64,000 nucleotides of DNA from Candidatus Odyssella sp. (GTDB taxonomy: Bacteria; Pseudomonadota; Alphaproteobacteria; Paracaedibacterales; Paracaedibacteraceae): contig DYSP01000005.1 in the NCBI GenBank assembly GCA_020718185.1, positions 1 through 64,000 of the forward strand, given 5' to 3'. This document shows positions 16,541 to 25,304 of the stretch, in pieces. The notes under the pieces were generated by a model. It had not been told where the DNA came from. It did no database searches and worked only from the letters and a program-made list of their open reading frames with translations. Made by a program: the position numbers and the translations under genes. Numbering within the stretch: the first letter of the stretch is position 1; each line of letters begins with the position of its first letter.

Positions 16541-18817
16541 ATGACGCGTAAATTTAAATCGTCTTCTTTTATTTTAGCGGGATTACTACTTCATTCTTGT
16601 TTACTCCCCTCTTCTGCCATGGCAGCGACTATTCGCTCCATTCAAGTCACAGGGAATAAACGTATTGAAACAGAAACAGTTCTTTCATACATCCCATTGA
16701 AATCAAACTCATCTTATGACCAATCAACAATTGATCAGGCATTGAAGGATCTATACGCTACCGGCTATTTTGCTGATGTCCAAATCAAAAATGAAAATGG
16801 CACGATTGTTGTAGATGTTATTGAAAATGCGATTATTCACAAAGTGGCGTTTGAAGGAAACGACAAAATTAAAGATGATAAATTGCAAGAAGAAGCTCAA
16901 TTACAATCCCGCGAGGTTCTTTCACGAACAAAAAGTCAAGCAGCTCAGCAACGTATTCTTGATCTTTATCGACGAATGGGTCGCTATAATGCAACGGTAG
17001 AGCCAAAAGTTATTAAACTTGATGAGAATCGTGTAGATGTTGTTTTTGAAATTAATGAAGGTGAAGTTACTTATGTCCGTAAAATTAACTTTATTGGTAA
17101 TAAACACATTGATGGCGATAAATTAGAAAAGATTTTGCTCACAAAGCGGTCACGATGGTATCGTTTCTTTGCCGTTGATGACACATATGACCCAGAAAGA
17201 TTTGTTGCCGATCAACATTTCTTACGTCAATATTATTACGACAATGGTTATCCAGATTTCCGTATTATTTCTGCTGTGGCTGAACTTTCCGTAGATCAAA
17301 AAGACCTTTACTTAACTTTTTCTATTGAAGAAGGCGAACGGTATGTTCTTGATAAAGTAGAAGTAAAATCGGACATTAAACGCTTACCTGCAAAAGCTTT
17401 ACAAGATAAAGTATCTGTTTCATCCGGAGATTGGTATTCAGGGCGTAACATTGAAAAGAGCATGACTAATATGACCGAAGCGGCCAGTGCTGCTGGCTTT
17501 GCTTTTGCTCAAGTTGATCCAATCATCAACAAAAATCGTGAAAAAAAGACCGTTGATATTGTCTTTGAAATCAAGGAAGGCCCTCGTGTTTATGTAGAGC
17601 GCATTGAAATTCGTGGGAATGATCGCACACGTGATAACGTCATCCGTCGTGAAATTCGACTTCATGAAGGAGATGCGTATAACAGTGTCTACATTAAGCG
17701 TGCCGAACAAAACCTTAATGATCTGGGTTACTTCAAAAAAGTAGAAATCCTTACCGAACCAGGAAGCACACGAGACAAAGCAAAAATTATTGTCAAAGTT
17801 GAAGAACAACCAACAGGTGAACTTGGTATAGCTGGTGGATTTTCAAGCCTTGACCGAGCTCTTGGTAATGTTCATTTTACCGAACGTAACCTAATGGGAA
17901 CGGGACGCGCAGTGACAGTAGATGCAACAATTGCAACCCGCCGCCAAGATTTTGACATTGGTATTACCGACCCCTACTTTATGGGTTATAATCTTGAAGG
18001 AGGAGCCAATATATTTCATACCCGCTCTACTCGCCTTCGCACATATACGCAACAATCCACTGGTACTCGTTTACACATTGGCTATATTTTAGCTGAAAAC
18101 TGGTATCAAACGTTTGCCTATGGTTTAAGGCAAGATATGTTGACGGATATTCCAACAACAGCTTCTATTTATTATAAACAACAAGCTGGTAAATGTATGG
18201 ATTCTTCGATTGCACAGGCATTAACTTATGATCGACGGAATAGTCGCCGTGAACCAACCGCCGGATACAATATTACCCTTAGCAACAGCTATTCTGGTAT
18301 TGGTGGAAATGTTAACTATCTAAAGAATTCATTAGGGGCTTCTTATTATTATACCCCTATTGATGATGTGACTGTTAACCTTCGAGGAACAGTTGGTAAT
18401 GTTATGCGCGTATCTTCAAAAAAGGTTCGTTTGGTTGATAGTATATTCTTAGGCAATGAAAGTTTCCGAGGATTTTCTTATGGTGGGCTTGGACCACGAG
18501 ATAAAAAAACAAATGACCCACTCGGTGGTACATTATACTGGGTTTCTAGTCTTGAAACGATGTTCCCAGTTGGATTGCCTAACGAATTTGGGGTTAAGGG
18601 AGCTGTGTTTGCAGATGTAGGTTCCGTTTGGAAAACAGCACAAAATATAACAGGTGTCGGTGTTAATGATAGTTCTTCACCACGTGTTTCTGTGGGTGTA
18701 GGTATTGCCTGGAAATCACCACTTGGCCCACTTCGGATTAATTATGCGATTCCGATTAAAAAACAATCGTTTGACCAGCCAGAAAGATTCCTTTTTGGTG
18801 TGTCGAGTCACTTCTAA
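16541..18817 (+). CDS. bamA: Outer membrane protein assembly factor BamA
   Basis: Central barrel of the BAM complex that inserts beta-barrels into the outer membrane. The 758 residues have a signal peptide ending near SAMA-ATI, five POTRA domains (about 30-430) and a 16-strand barrel. The conserved L6 loop motif appears as FRGFSYGGLGPRD, and the C-terminal residue is Phe as expected for a BAM substrate. The ATG at 16541 is preferred; a GTG two codons earlier at 16535 is also possible. It is followed by an unusual 370-bp gap before skp. Confidence 0.96.
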   Translation: MTRKFKSSSFILAGLLLHSCLLPSSAMAATIRSIQVTGNKRIETETVLSYIPLKSNSSYDQSTIDQALKDLYATGYFADVQIKNENGTIVVDVIENAIIHKVAFEGNDKIKDDKLQEEAQLQSREVLSRTKSQAAQQRILDLYRRMGRYNATVEPKVIKLDENRVDVVFEINEGEVTYVRKINFIGNKHIDGDKLEKILLTKRSRWYRFFAVDDTYDPERFVADQHFLRQYYYDNGYPDFRIISAVAELSVDQKDLYLTFSIEEGERYVLDKVEVKSDIKRLPAKALQDKVSVSSGDWYSGRNIEKSMTNMTEAASAAGFAFAQVDPIINKNREKKTVDIVFEIKEGPRVYVERIEIRGNDRTRDNVIRREIRLHEGDAYNSVYIKRAEQNLNDLGYFKKVEILTEPGSTRDKAKIIVKVEEQPTGELGIAGGFSSLDRALGNVHFTERNLMGTGRAVTVDATIATRRQDFDIGITDPYFMGYNLEGGANIFHTRSTRLRTYTQQSTGTRLHIGYILAENWYQTFAYGLRQDMLTDIPTTASIYYKQQAGKCMDSSIAQALTYDRRNSRREPTAGYNITLSNSYSGIGGNVNYLKNSLGASYYYTPIDDVTVNLRGTVGNVMRVSSKKVRLVDSIFLGNESFRGFSYGGLGPRDKKTNDPLGGTLYWVSSLETMFPVGLPNEFGVKGAVFADVGSVWKTAQNITGVGVNDSSSPRVSVGVGIAWKSPLGPLRINYAIPIKKQSFDQPERFLFGVSSHF

Positions 18818-18914
18818 ATTTATTTAGAAGTGATCTATACTGTTGCCATACCAGCGAAAGCTGATATCCAACAATATTTAGCTTTGAAAATATAAGAAGT
18901 TCCGTTGTCTTTTA

Positions 18915-19133
18915 GAGGTCATTGCATAATGAAATATTTTATCTCTCCACAACTATACTCTTTGTGATTGGAAATGTGGATTTATAGCATCCAGATTTGA
19001 GGCGATTTTTTCGGTTGACCGACAATGCGAGTAGGCTCTCTCTGCGGAGGTCAACCGAAAAAAAGAGCCCAAAGGCTGATTGATAGAAATTTGCTTTTTC
19101 ATTCATGATGCGTATACATTGTGCAATACAAAA
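18915..19133. mobile_element. Probable degenerate MITE in the bamA-skp gap, with a large hairpin
   Basis: The 370-bp gap between bamA and skp holds no gene. The left end GAGGTCATTGCATAATGAAATATTTT matches the ends at 4062 and 8659. A degenerate inverted match (CATTGTGCAAT, 19117-19127) marks a likely right end. In the centre a perfect 15-bp inverted repeat (19006-19020 with 19049-19063, TTTTTTCGGTTGACC and complement) encloses a 28-nt loop. In most relatives bamA and skp are adjacent, so an insertion is plausible. Confidence 0.5.
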
Positions 19134-19187
19134 GTAGCGTGTTGAGCACTTTTCAAACGACTTGAAAATAACAAAAGGTTTTGTTAA

Positions 19188-19787
19188 ATGAAAAATTTTT
19201 CTATATCTCGCCTAATTATTGGCTTTATCATCGCTTTTTCGCTTATTTCATCATTGTTTTTAATAATGAATCATTTTTATAAAAAACCGATAATCTCTCC
19301 TCCGCCTCCTATTGCGGTAGGAATTGTTAATTTATCTATTATTCGCAATGAAGCCCTTGTTTTCAAAAAATTTACTGACTTAATTAATACACAATATAAA
19401 TCATTTCATTCAGAATTATTGAGCCAGGAAAATGATCTTAGAAAAAACTATGATGAAGTCAAACATATTGAAAGTACGAATAAAACATCAAATCCTGAAC
19501 TTCAAAAACGACGCTCTGAAATTGATCAAAAAGTATCAGAGTTAGAAAAGAATATTCGTGATAAAAAAGATAAACTTAATTCAAGCTTGGCTTCTCTTAA
19601 AGGAAAAATTGATCAAACAATCCAAGAGATCATTATCGATGTCTCAGAAAAACATCATCTTAATCTAGTCTTTAATGCCACAATCTTAGATGCTCCTGTT
19701 GTTCTCTATGGGGGAAAAGAGCTAGATATAACTCCAGAAATAATAGAAAATCTTGACCAGAGATTGCCAACTGTTCAACTTCCTTAG
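19188..19787 (+). CDS. OmpH/Skp-like periplasmic chaperone, apparently membrane-anchored
   Basis: A 199-residue protein with a hydrophobic N-terminal helix (about 8-28), a short proline-rich linker and a Skp/OmpH domain: VGIVNLSIIRNEA, a long coiled coil (about residues 70-145) and a C-terminal strand region ending in DITPEIIENLD. Skp captures unfolded outer-membrane proteins for BamA. There is no clear signal peptidase site after the hydrophobic helix, so the protein may stay tethered to the inner membrane, unlike classical soluble Skp. Its position between bamA and lpxD supports the assignment. Confidence 0.8.
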   Translation: MKNFSISRLIIGFIIAFSLISSLFLIMNHFYKKPIISPPPPIAVGIVNLSIIRNEALVFKKFTDLINTQYKSFHSELLSQENDLRKNYDEVKHIESTNKTSNPELQKRRSEIDQKVSELEKNIRDKKDKLNSSLASLKGKIDQTIQEIIIDVSEKHHLNLVFNATILDAPVVLYGGKELDITPEIIENLDQRLPTVQLP

Positions 19788-19864
19788 ACAAAAGAAATTT
19801 GCTTCATCATGACTAAAAATGTCCGTTTTTATCAATCCACATTTCAACCCACGCAGAGTATACC

Positions 19865-20905
19865 ATGATTGATTCTAATTTTTATAAAAACACTGGGCCT
19901 TATACAATTGCTCAGTTATCTAAAATGATGGATGCGAGCATTCTTAATTGTGATCCAAACAAGGAAATTATTGGCGTAGCTCCGCTTCATCTTGCAACAG
20001 CTTCCCACCTTACCTTTTACCATAACCCTAAATACGTACATCTTTTAGAGTCTACTCAGGCAGGGCTGTGCATTATTCACCCCAGCATCCAAGACCACGT
20101 TCCTGCTAATTTAGGGTTACTGCTCAGTAATACGCCCTACCGTACTTATGCCCAACTTGCTGGTATCTTTTATCAACCAAAACCATCGCAACCCATGGGA
20201 ATTCATTCAATGGCTACCATTGCTGCAACGGCTAAAGTTGGTAAAAATTGTTCGATTGGTCCCTGTTGTGTTATCGGCGAAGACGTTGAAATAGGTGATC
20301 ACTGCGTACTAGAAGCACACACAACCATCCACAATAATGTCAAAATTGGCAGTCATTGCTATTTTGGCTCTCATAGTGTCGTAAGTCATTCAATCCTTGG
20401 ACAAAATGTTTATATTAAGTGCGGTGCTAAAATTGGACAAAAGGGTTTTGGATTTGACATGAGTGCCGAAGGGCATTTTTCAGTTCCTCAGTTAGGTCGT
20501 GTCATTATTGAAGATGATGTTGAGGTGGGTGCCAATACCACCATTGACCGAGGCGCATCAGGAGATACAATAATCCGTAAAGGTGTTCGTATTGATAACC
20601 TTTGTCAAATAGGCCATAATGTTGAACTTGGTGACTATAGTATCCTTGTCTCCCAAACAGGTATTTCTGGCAGCACAAAATTCGGCAAAGGCGTCATTGC
20701 TGGTGGTCAAACTGGTTTTTCTGGTCATCTTACGATTGGGGATAATGTGCGTATTGCGGCCAAATCCGGTGTTATTCGAAATATCGAACCCAATACAACT
20801 GTTATGGGTTATCCGGCCATTCCACAACGAGATTTTTTTAAACAACAAGTTTATCTTAATCGTTTAATCAAAAAACCAGCGGCTGTTGAAGAAACAAAAT
20901 GTTGA
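19865..20905 (+). CDS. lpxD: UDP-3-O-(3-hydroxyacyl)glucosamine N-acyltransferase
   Basis: Third lipid A step, adding the N-linked hydroxyacyl chain. The 346 residues comprise an N-terminal uridine-binding domain (about 1-105) and a left-handed beta-helix of hexapeptide repeats with the KIGQKGFGFD and QIGHNVELGD segments; the latter holds the catalytic His. The spacing and order lpxD-fabZ-lpxA-lpxI-lpxB are canonical for alphaproteobacteria. Confidence 0.95.
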   Translation: MIDSNFYKNTGPYTIAQLSKMMDASILNCDPNKEIIGVAPLHLATASHLTFYHNPKYVHLLESTQAGLCIIHPSIQDHVPANLGLLLSNTPYRTYAQLAGIFYQPKPSQPMGIHSMATIAATAKVGKNCSIGPCCVIGEDVEIGDHCVLEAHTTIHNNVKIGSHCYFGSHSVVSHSILGQNVYIKCGAKIGQKGFGFDMSAEGHFSVPQLGRVIIEDDVEVGANTTIDRGASGDTIIRKGVRIDNLCQIGHNVELGDYSILVSQTGISGSTKFGKGVIAGGQTGFSGHLTIGDNVRIAAKSGVIRNIEPNTTVMGYPAIPQRDFFKQQVYLNRLIKKPAAVEETKC

Positions 20906-21006
20906 TAATTTAAATAATGTTTGTCAGTATGCGAGAAAAGAAACTAATTTATACTGAATTTAAGTGCACTTAAAAATTACTTGATGATTGATAAATAGAG
21001 GACCTG

Positions 21007-21483
21007 ATGATCGAATCAACACAATACATTAAAGAAATTAATGTCGAAGAAATTCAAAAACTTATTCCACATCGTTATCCATTTTTATTAATTGATAAAT
21101 TGGTTGATGTTCACCTTGGCCAAGAAGCCGTTGGCATAAAGAATGTCACTATGAATGAATGGTTTTTTCAGGGGCATTTTCCTAACAAACCAATTATGCC
21201 CGGTGTATTGATTGTTGAAGCAATGGCGCAAACAGCAGGAGCATTGGTTGTAAAAACACTCGAACAGCGCGATAATAATGTCAATAGCGAAAGAGGCGTT
21301 TACTTTATGTCTATTGAGGAAGCAAAATTTCGAAAACCTGTTTTCCCCGGTGATGTACTGCGCTTAAAAGTCAGTTTAATTAAAAGTCGCGGCCCTGTTT
21401 GGAAATTTTCTGGCCAAGCCTGGGTTAATGACCAGTTGATGGATGAAGCTGTTTTTACAGCTATGATTACGGATAAACAATAA
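21007..21483 (+). CDS. fabZ: (3R)-hydroxyacyl-ACP dehydratase FabZ
   Basis: A hot-dog-fold dehydratase of fatty acid synthesis, which competes with LpxA/LpxD for hydroxyacyl-ACP. The 158-residue protein has PHRYPFLLIDK (catalytic His) and FQGHFPNKPIMPGVLIVEAMAQ-type sequence (catalytic Glu). Its TAA overlaps the ATG of lpxA by one base (TAATG), so the two are coupled. Confidence 0.96.
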   Translation: MIESTQYIKEINVEEIQKLIPHRYPFLLIDKLVDVHLGQEAVGIKNVTMNEWFFQGHFPNKPIMPGVLIVEAMAQTAGALVVKTLEQRDNNVNSERGVYFMSIEEAKFRKPVFPGDVLRLKVSLIKSRGPVWKFSGQAWVNDQLMDEAVFTAMITDKQ

Positions 21484-22301
21484 TGACATCTACTATTATA
21501 CACCCCTTAGCCTTTGTTGAAGATGGTGCAAAAATTGGCAGCAATTGTTATATTGGCCCTTTTTGCCACGTTGGCTCTGAGGTCACCTTGGGTGATCATG
21601 TCACATTAAAATCGCACGTTATTATTGCAGGACAAACAAAAATTGGTGAGCATACGGTTGTTTTTCCCTTTGCAAGTCTTGGACACATTCCCCAAGATAA
21701 AAAATTCAAGGGAGAGCAGTCAACCCTGGAAATAGGAAGTCACAATACAATTCGTGAATATGTTACTATGAATCCAGGCACAGAAGGTGGTGGCAATATC
21801 ACAAAGATCGGTGATCATGGTCTTTTTATGGTCGGTGTTCACATTGCGCACGATTGTCAAGTGGGAAATCACGTTATTTTTGCAAATCATGCAACATTAG
21901 CGGGTCATGTCCACGTCGGTGATTATGCCATCATTGGTGGGCTTTCAGCCATTCATCAATTTGTTCGCGTGGGTGAACATGCCATGATTGGTGGTATGTC
22001 TGGCGCAGAACAAGATGTCATTCCTTATGGTGTAATTGTTGGGGAACGCGCTCATCTTTCTGGGTTAAATTTGATTGGACTAAAGCGACGGAGTTTTTCC
22101 ACACCTGCTATTAATCAATTGCGAGATGCTTATAAGATTTTATTTGATAAAAACATTAAAGATTCAGAAAATTCAACACTATTACAACGGCTTGATATGG
22201 TTACAGCACAATATCAAAACTCTAGTGAAGTAATGCATATTGTCAACTTTATAAAAAATGATTCAAAACGCAATATTTGCATGCCAAAGTATGGTTCATA
22301 A
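21483..22301 (+). CDS. lpxA: Acyl-ACP--UDP-N-acetylglucosamine O-acyltransferase
   Basis: First lipid A step. The 272-residue beta-helix protein shows GHIPQDKKFKGE, MNPGTEGGG and the catalytic HDCQVGNHV (His about 125), then the C-terminal helical region. Starts at ATG in the TAATG overlap with fabZ. Confidence 0.96.
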   Translation: MTSTIIHPLAFVEDGAKIGSNCYIGPFCHVGSEVTLGDHVTLKSHVIIAGQTKIGEHTVVFPFASLGHIPQDKKFKGEQSTLEIGSHNTIREYVTMNPGTEGGGNITKIGDHGLFMVGVHIAHDCQVGNHVIFANHATLAGHVHVGDYAIIGGLSAIHQFVRVGEHAMIGGMSGAEQDVIPYGVIVGERAHLSGLNLIGLKRRSFSTPAINQLRDAYKILFDKNIKDSENSTLLQRLDMVTAQYQNSSEVMHIVNFIKNDSKRNICMPKYGS

Positions 22302-23130
22302 TCAACAACCCCTTGGCCTGATTGCAGGAAGCGGTGATCTTCCTTGTCTCATTATTGATAAGTGTCAAACACAAAACCGACCTATTTTTGTTGCGGCCAT
22401 TGAAAATCAAACACCACCTGAAACGGTGAAAAATGTTGATCATGCTTGGATTAAAATGGGGCAATTTGGGCTATTTATTAAAGAATTTCAACAGCGTCAA
22501 ATTAAAAATATTGTATTCGCCGGTAGTATTAAGCGACCTAATTTAAATAACATTTCCTTAGATTGGGAAGGCATTAAATTACTGGGAAGTATTGGATACA
22601 AAGCATTGGGTGATGATGCGATTCTCACTATTATTACTGATTTTTTTGAATCAAAAGGATTTCGAGTGATTGCACCAGGTGAAATACTGCAAGACTTGCA
22701 CCCTCAAAAAGGGCTTCTTACATTAAAATCACCATCAGTAGAAGAATTGGATGATATTTATAAAGGCATTAATATTCTTGACCTTATAGCGGATGCTGAT
22801 GTTGGTCAGGCTATTATCATGCAAATGGGGCAAGTTTTGGGTATTGAAGCAATTGAAGGAACTGAAGCTTTAATTTATAGAGTTAATAGCTATAAATTAG
22901 CTAAAACCGGTGGCGTTCTTATTAAAATGTCAAAATCTCAACAAAACCTTAAAGTTGACTTACCCACTATTGGAGTCAATACGTTAAAACAAATTCATGC
23001 ATCAAACCTAAATGGCATTGCCATTGAAGCAACGCGCTCTCAAATCATTGATCAAGAAAATGTTATTCGTTTAGCCAACGAACTTGGCCTTTTTATTTAT
23101 GTCTTTGAAAAAGATTTATCTTCATCATGA
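22291..23130 (+). CDS. lpxI: UDP-2,3-diacylglucosamine diphosphatase LpxI
   Basis: Hydrolyses UDP-2,3-diacylglucosamine to lipid X, the fourth lipid A step. LpxI is the alphaproteobacterial replacement for LpxH. With the start at 22291 the protein (279 residues) opens with PLGLIAGSGDLP, the conserved LpxI N-terminus, and overlaps lpxA by 11 bp. KALGDDAIL, TDFFESKGF and EGTEALIYR are also family segments. Its stop overlaps the lpxB start (ATGA). Confidence 0.92.
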   Translation: MVHNQQPLGLIAGSGDLPCLIIDKCQTQNRPIFVAAIENQTPPETVKNVDHAWIKMGQFGLFIKEFQQRQIKNIVFAGSIKRPNLNNISLDWEGIKLLGSIGYKALGDDAILTIITDFFESKGFRVIAPGEILQDLHPQKGLLTLKSPSVEELDDIYKGINILDLIADADVGQAIIMQMGQVLGIEAIEGTEALIYRVNSYKLAKTGGVLIKMSKSQQNLKVDLPTIGVNTLKQIHASNLNGIAIEATRSQIIDQENVIRLANELGLFIYVFEKDLSSS

Positions 23131-24287
23131 AATTATTTATCTCTTGCGCCGAACCTTCCGGTGATATTATAGCATCTGAAGTTTTAGCCACTTTTCAAAA
23201 ACACTTGCCTTCCCTTTCTATTAATGGGATTGGGGGAGAAAATTCAAAACGACAAGGGCTAACATCTCTCTTTCCAGTGTCCGACCTTACTGTTCATGGC
23301 TTAACAGAAGTTATTCCTAAGGCTTTACAGATTCTAAAACGCATTCGTCAAACAGCTGATCATATCATTGCGACGCAACCTGATTTAGTGATCACGATTG
23401 ATGCATTTGATTTTCATATTCGAGTTATCAAACGTTTAAGAAAAAAAGGGTTTAAAGGGAAAGTTGTGCATCTTGTGGCGCCTGCTGTTTGGGCATGGGG
23501 TGGTGGACGTGCTGCAAAACTCATGCGTTATTACGATGCCCTTTATTGTCTTTTACCCTTTGAACCGGCTTATTTTCAAAAAACTGGCTTTAAAGTTATG
23601 TTTGTTGGCAATCCTGTTTTATCCAGATTTTCCACAGATAACAATACATCCAGCCTAGATTTTTGCGCCCGACACAATATTGCAAACAATGCCTTTATCA
23701 TCACAGTTCTACCAGGAAGTCGTGATTCTGAAGTAAAACGTTTATCGGATGAATTTCTACAAAGTATTGCGCTATTACATAAACAACTGCCGAATGTGCA
23801 CGTAGTCATCCCTACTTTTCCACAATTTAGCGCGATGATTGGTGAAAAAATCAACCAGTACCATTTTCCCATTACCATGATCACGCAAGATGAAAAAGTA
23901 GATTGTTTCCTTAATACTCACTTTGCCATTGCCGCCAGTGGTACAGTGGCTTTAGAGTTAAGTTTATTTGATTTCCCTTTCATCATTGCTTATAAAGCCT
24001 CGAAACTTACTATTTGGATTGCCCGCAAAATGGCAAAAGTTAAACATATTTGTTTGATTAATATTTTGATGAATAAATCAATTGTTCCTGAATTAATTCA
24101 AGAAGAATGTACCGCCAAAAACATCTACGATTGCAGTCTTGAATTAATTAAGGATGACACAAAAACAAAGCAGTTTCATCAAGATAAAAAGGCAGCACTA
24201 GCGTTGTTGAAAACGCCTCATGGAAATATGCCTGATTGCTTTGTTGAAAACGTTATAAAAGAGATATTGCCGGACTCATCAAAATAG
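23127..24287 (+). CDS. lpxB: Lipid-A-disaccharide synthase
   Basis: A GT19 glycosyltransferase joining lipid X and UDP-diacylglucosamine. The 386 residues carry CAEPSGDIIASEV, INGIGGENSKRQG, VTIDAFDFHIRV, the VAPAVWAWGGGRAAKL segment and LPGSRDSEVKRL. Start ATGA-overlaps lpxI. It ends the lipid A operon; lpxK and kdsA/B are not in this window. Confidence 0.96.
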   Translation: MKLFISCAEPSGDIIASEVLATFQKHLPSLSINGIGGENSKRQGLTSLFPVSDLTVHGLTEVIPKALQILKRIRQTADHIIATQPDLVITIDAFDFHIRVIKRLRKKGFKGKVVHLVAPAVWAWGGGRAAKLMRYYDALYCLLPFEPAYFQKTGFKVMFVGNPVLSRFSTDNNTSSLDFCARHNIANNAFIITVLPGSRDSEVKRLSDEFLQSIALLHKQLPNVHVVIPTFPQFSAMIGEKINQYHFPITMITQDEKVDCFLNTHFAIAASGTVALELSLFDFPFIIAYKASKLTIWIARKMAKVKHICLINILMNKSIVPELIQEECTAKNIYDCSLELIKDDTKTKQFHQDKKAALALLKTPHGNMPDCFVENVIKEILPDSSK

Positions 24288-24331
24288 GGTAAGTATACTG
24301 AAAGTCCATTGAAAAATATAAGAAAAAAACG

Positions 24332-25234
24332 ATGATCATTGTTGCTGCTTTGTATAAATTTGCTCCTCTTCCAGAATTTAGAGATCTACAACAATCTTTG
24401 AAAGAATGTTGTGAGGCTGGTGGTGTTATGGGAACGCTTTTACTCGCAGAAGAAGGCATTAATGGAACAATTGCAGGAACACGCCAAGCCATTGATGCGG
24501 TCATGGCTTTGATTAGATCTATTCCTGCTCTAGAAGATTTGGAATACAAAGAATCACATGCACCACAAATGCCTTTTTATCGTCTAAAAGTTCGTCTTAA
24601 AACTGAGATTGTAACCTTGGGCGTGCCAGGCGTTAGCCCCTTGAAAAAAGTAGGAACGTATGTTGCACCAAAAGAATGGAATGACCTTATTTCTAATCCA
24701 GACGTTTTAGTGCTCGATACACGTAATGATTATGAAACAGTGATGGGCACATTTCAAGGAGCCCTTGACCCAAAAACCAAAACCTTTCGTTCTTTTCCCG
24801 ACTATGTAAAAGCCAATCTTGACCCTGCTAAACATAAAAAAATTGCTATGTATTGCACCGGTGGCATTCGTTGTGAAAAAGCTTCATCTTATATGTTAGA
24901 ACAAGGATTTGAAGAGGTATATCATCTCAAAGGTGGCATTTTGAAATATCTTGAAGAAGTGGATAATCAAGAAAGCCTGTGGGAAGGTGAGTGTTTTGTT
25001 TTTGATGAACGTGTTGGCATTAAACACAATCTTGACCTCGGCACATTTGAGTTATGCCGCTCTTGTCGACAACCATTGGCACCTGAAGATAAAACATCTC
25101 CTAAATTTGTCGAAGGTATCACTTGTCCAGGTTGTTTTGATACGATTTCTGAAAAAAGCAAACAACGTGCCGCTGAACGTCAAAAACAAATTCGTTTAGC
25201 AAAACAACGTGGCCAAAAACATATTGGTCGGTAA
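24332..25234 (+). CDS. trhO: tRNA uridine(34) hydroxylase TrhO (YceA-type rhodanese)
   Basis: Oxygen-dependent hydroxylation of U34 in tRNA, making ho5U, the precursor of mo5U/cmo5U. The 300 residues have an N-terminal acylphosphatase-like region ([10 protein letters not shown]), a rhodanese domain (about 120-220) with the active-site loop [11 protein letters not shown], and a C-terminal Cys-rich region ([13 protein letters not shown]) with a basic tail. This order is diagnostic for the YceA/TrhO family. Confidence 0.92.
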   Translation: MIIVAALYKFAPLPEFRDLQQSLKECCEAGGVMGTLLLAEEGINGTIAGTRQAIDAVMALIRSIPALEDLEYKESHAPQMPFYRLKVRLKTEIVTLGVPGVSPLKKVGTYVAPKEWNDLISNPDVLVLDTRNDYETVMGTFQGALDPKTKTFRSFPDYVKANLDPAKHKKIAMYCTGGIRCEKASSYMLEQGFEEVYHLKGGILKYLEEVDNQESLWEGECFVFDERVGIKHNLDLGTFELCRSCRQPLAPEDKTSPKFVEGITCPGCFDTISEKSKQRAAERQKQIRLAKQRGQKHIGR

Positions 25235-25304
25235 ATATATTTCTATGCAATAGAAATGATACTCTCTATAATTGGATTAAATTATCTCAAGGTTTACACA
25301 AATT

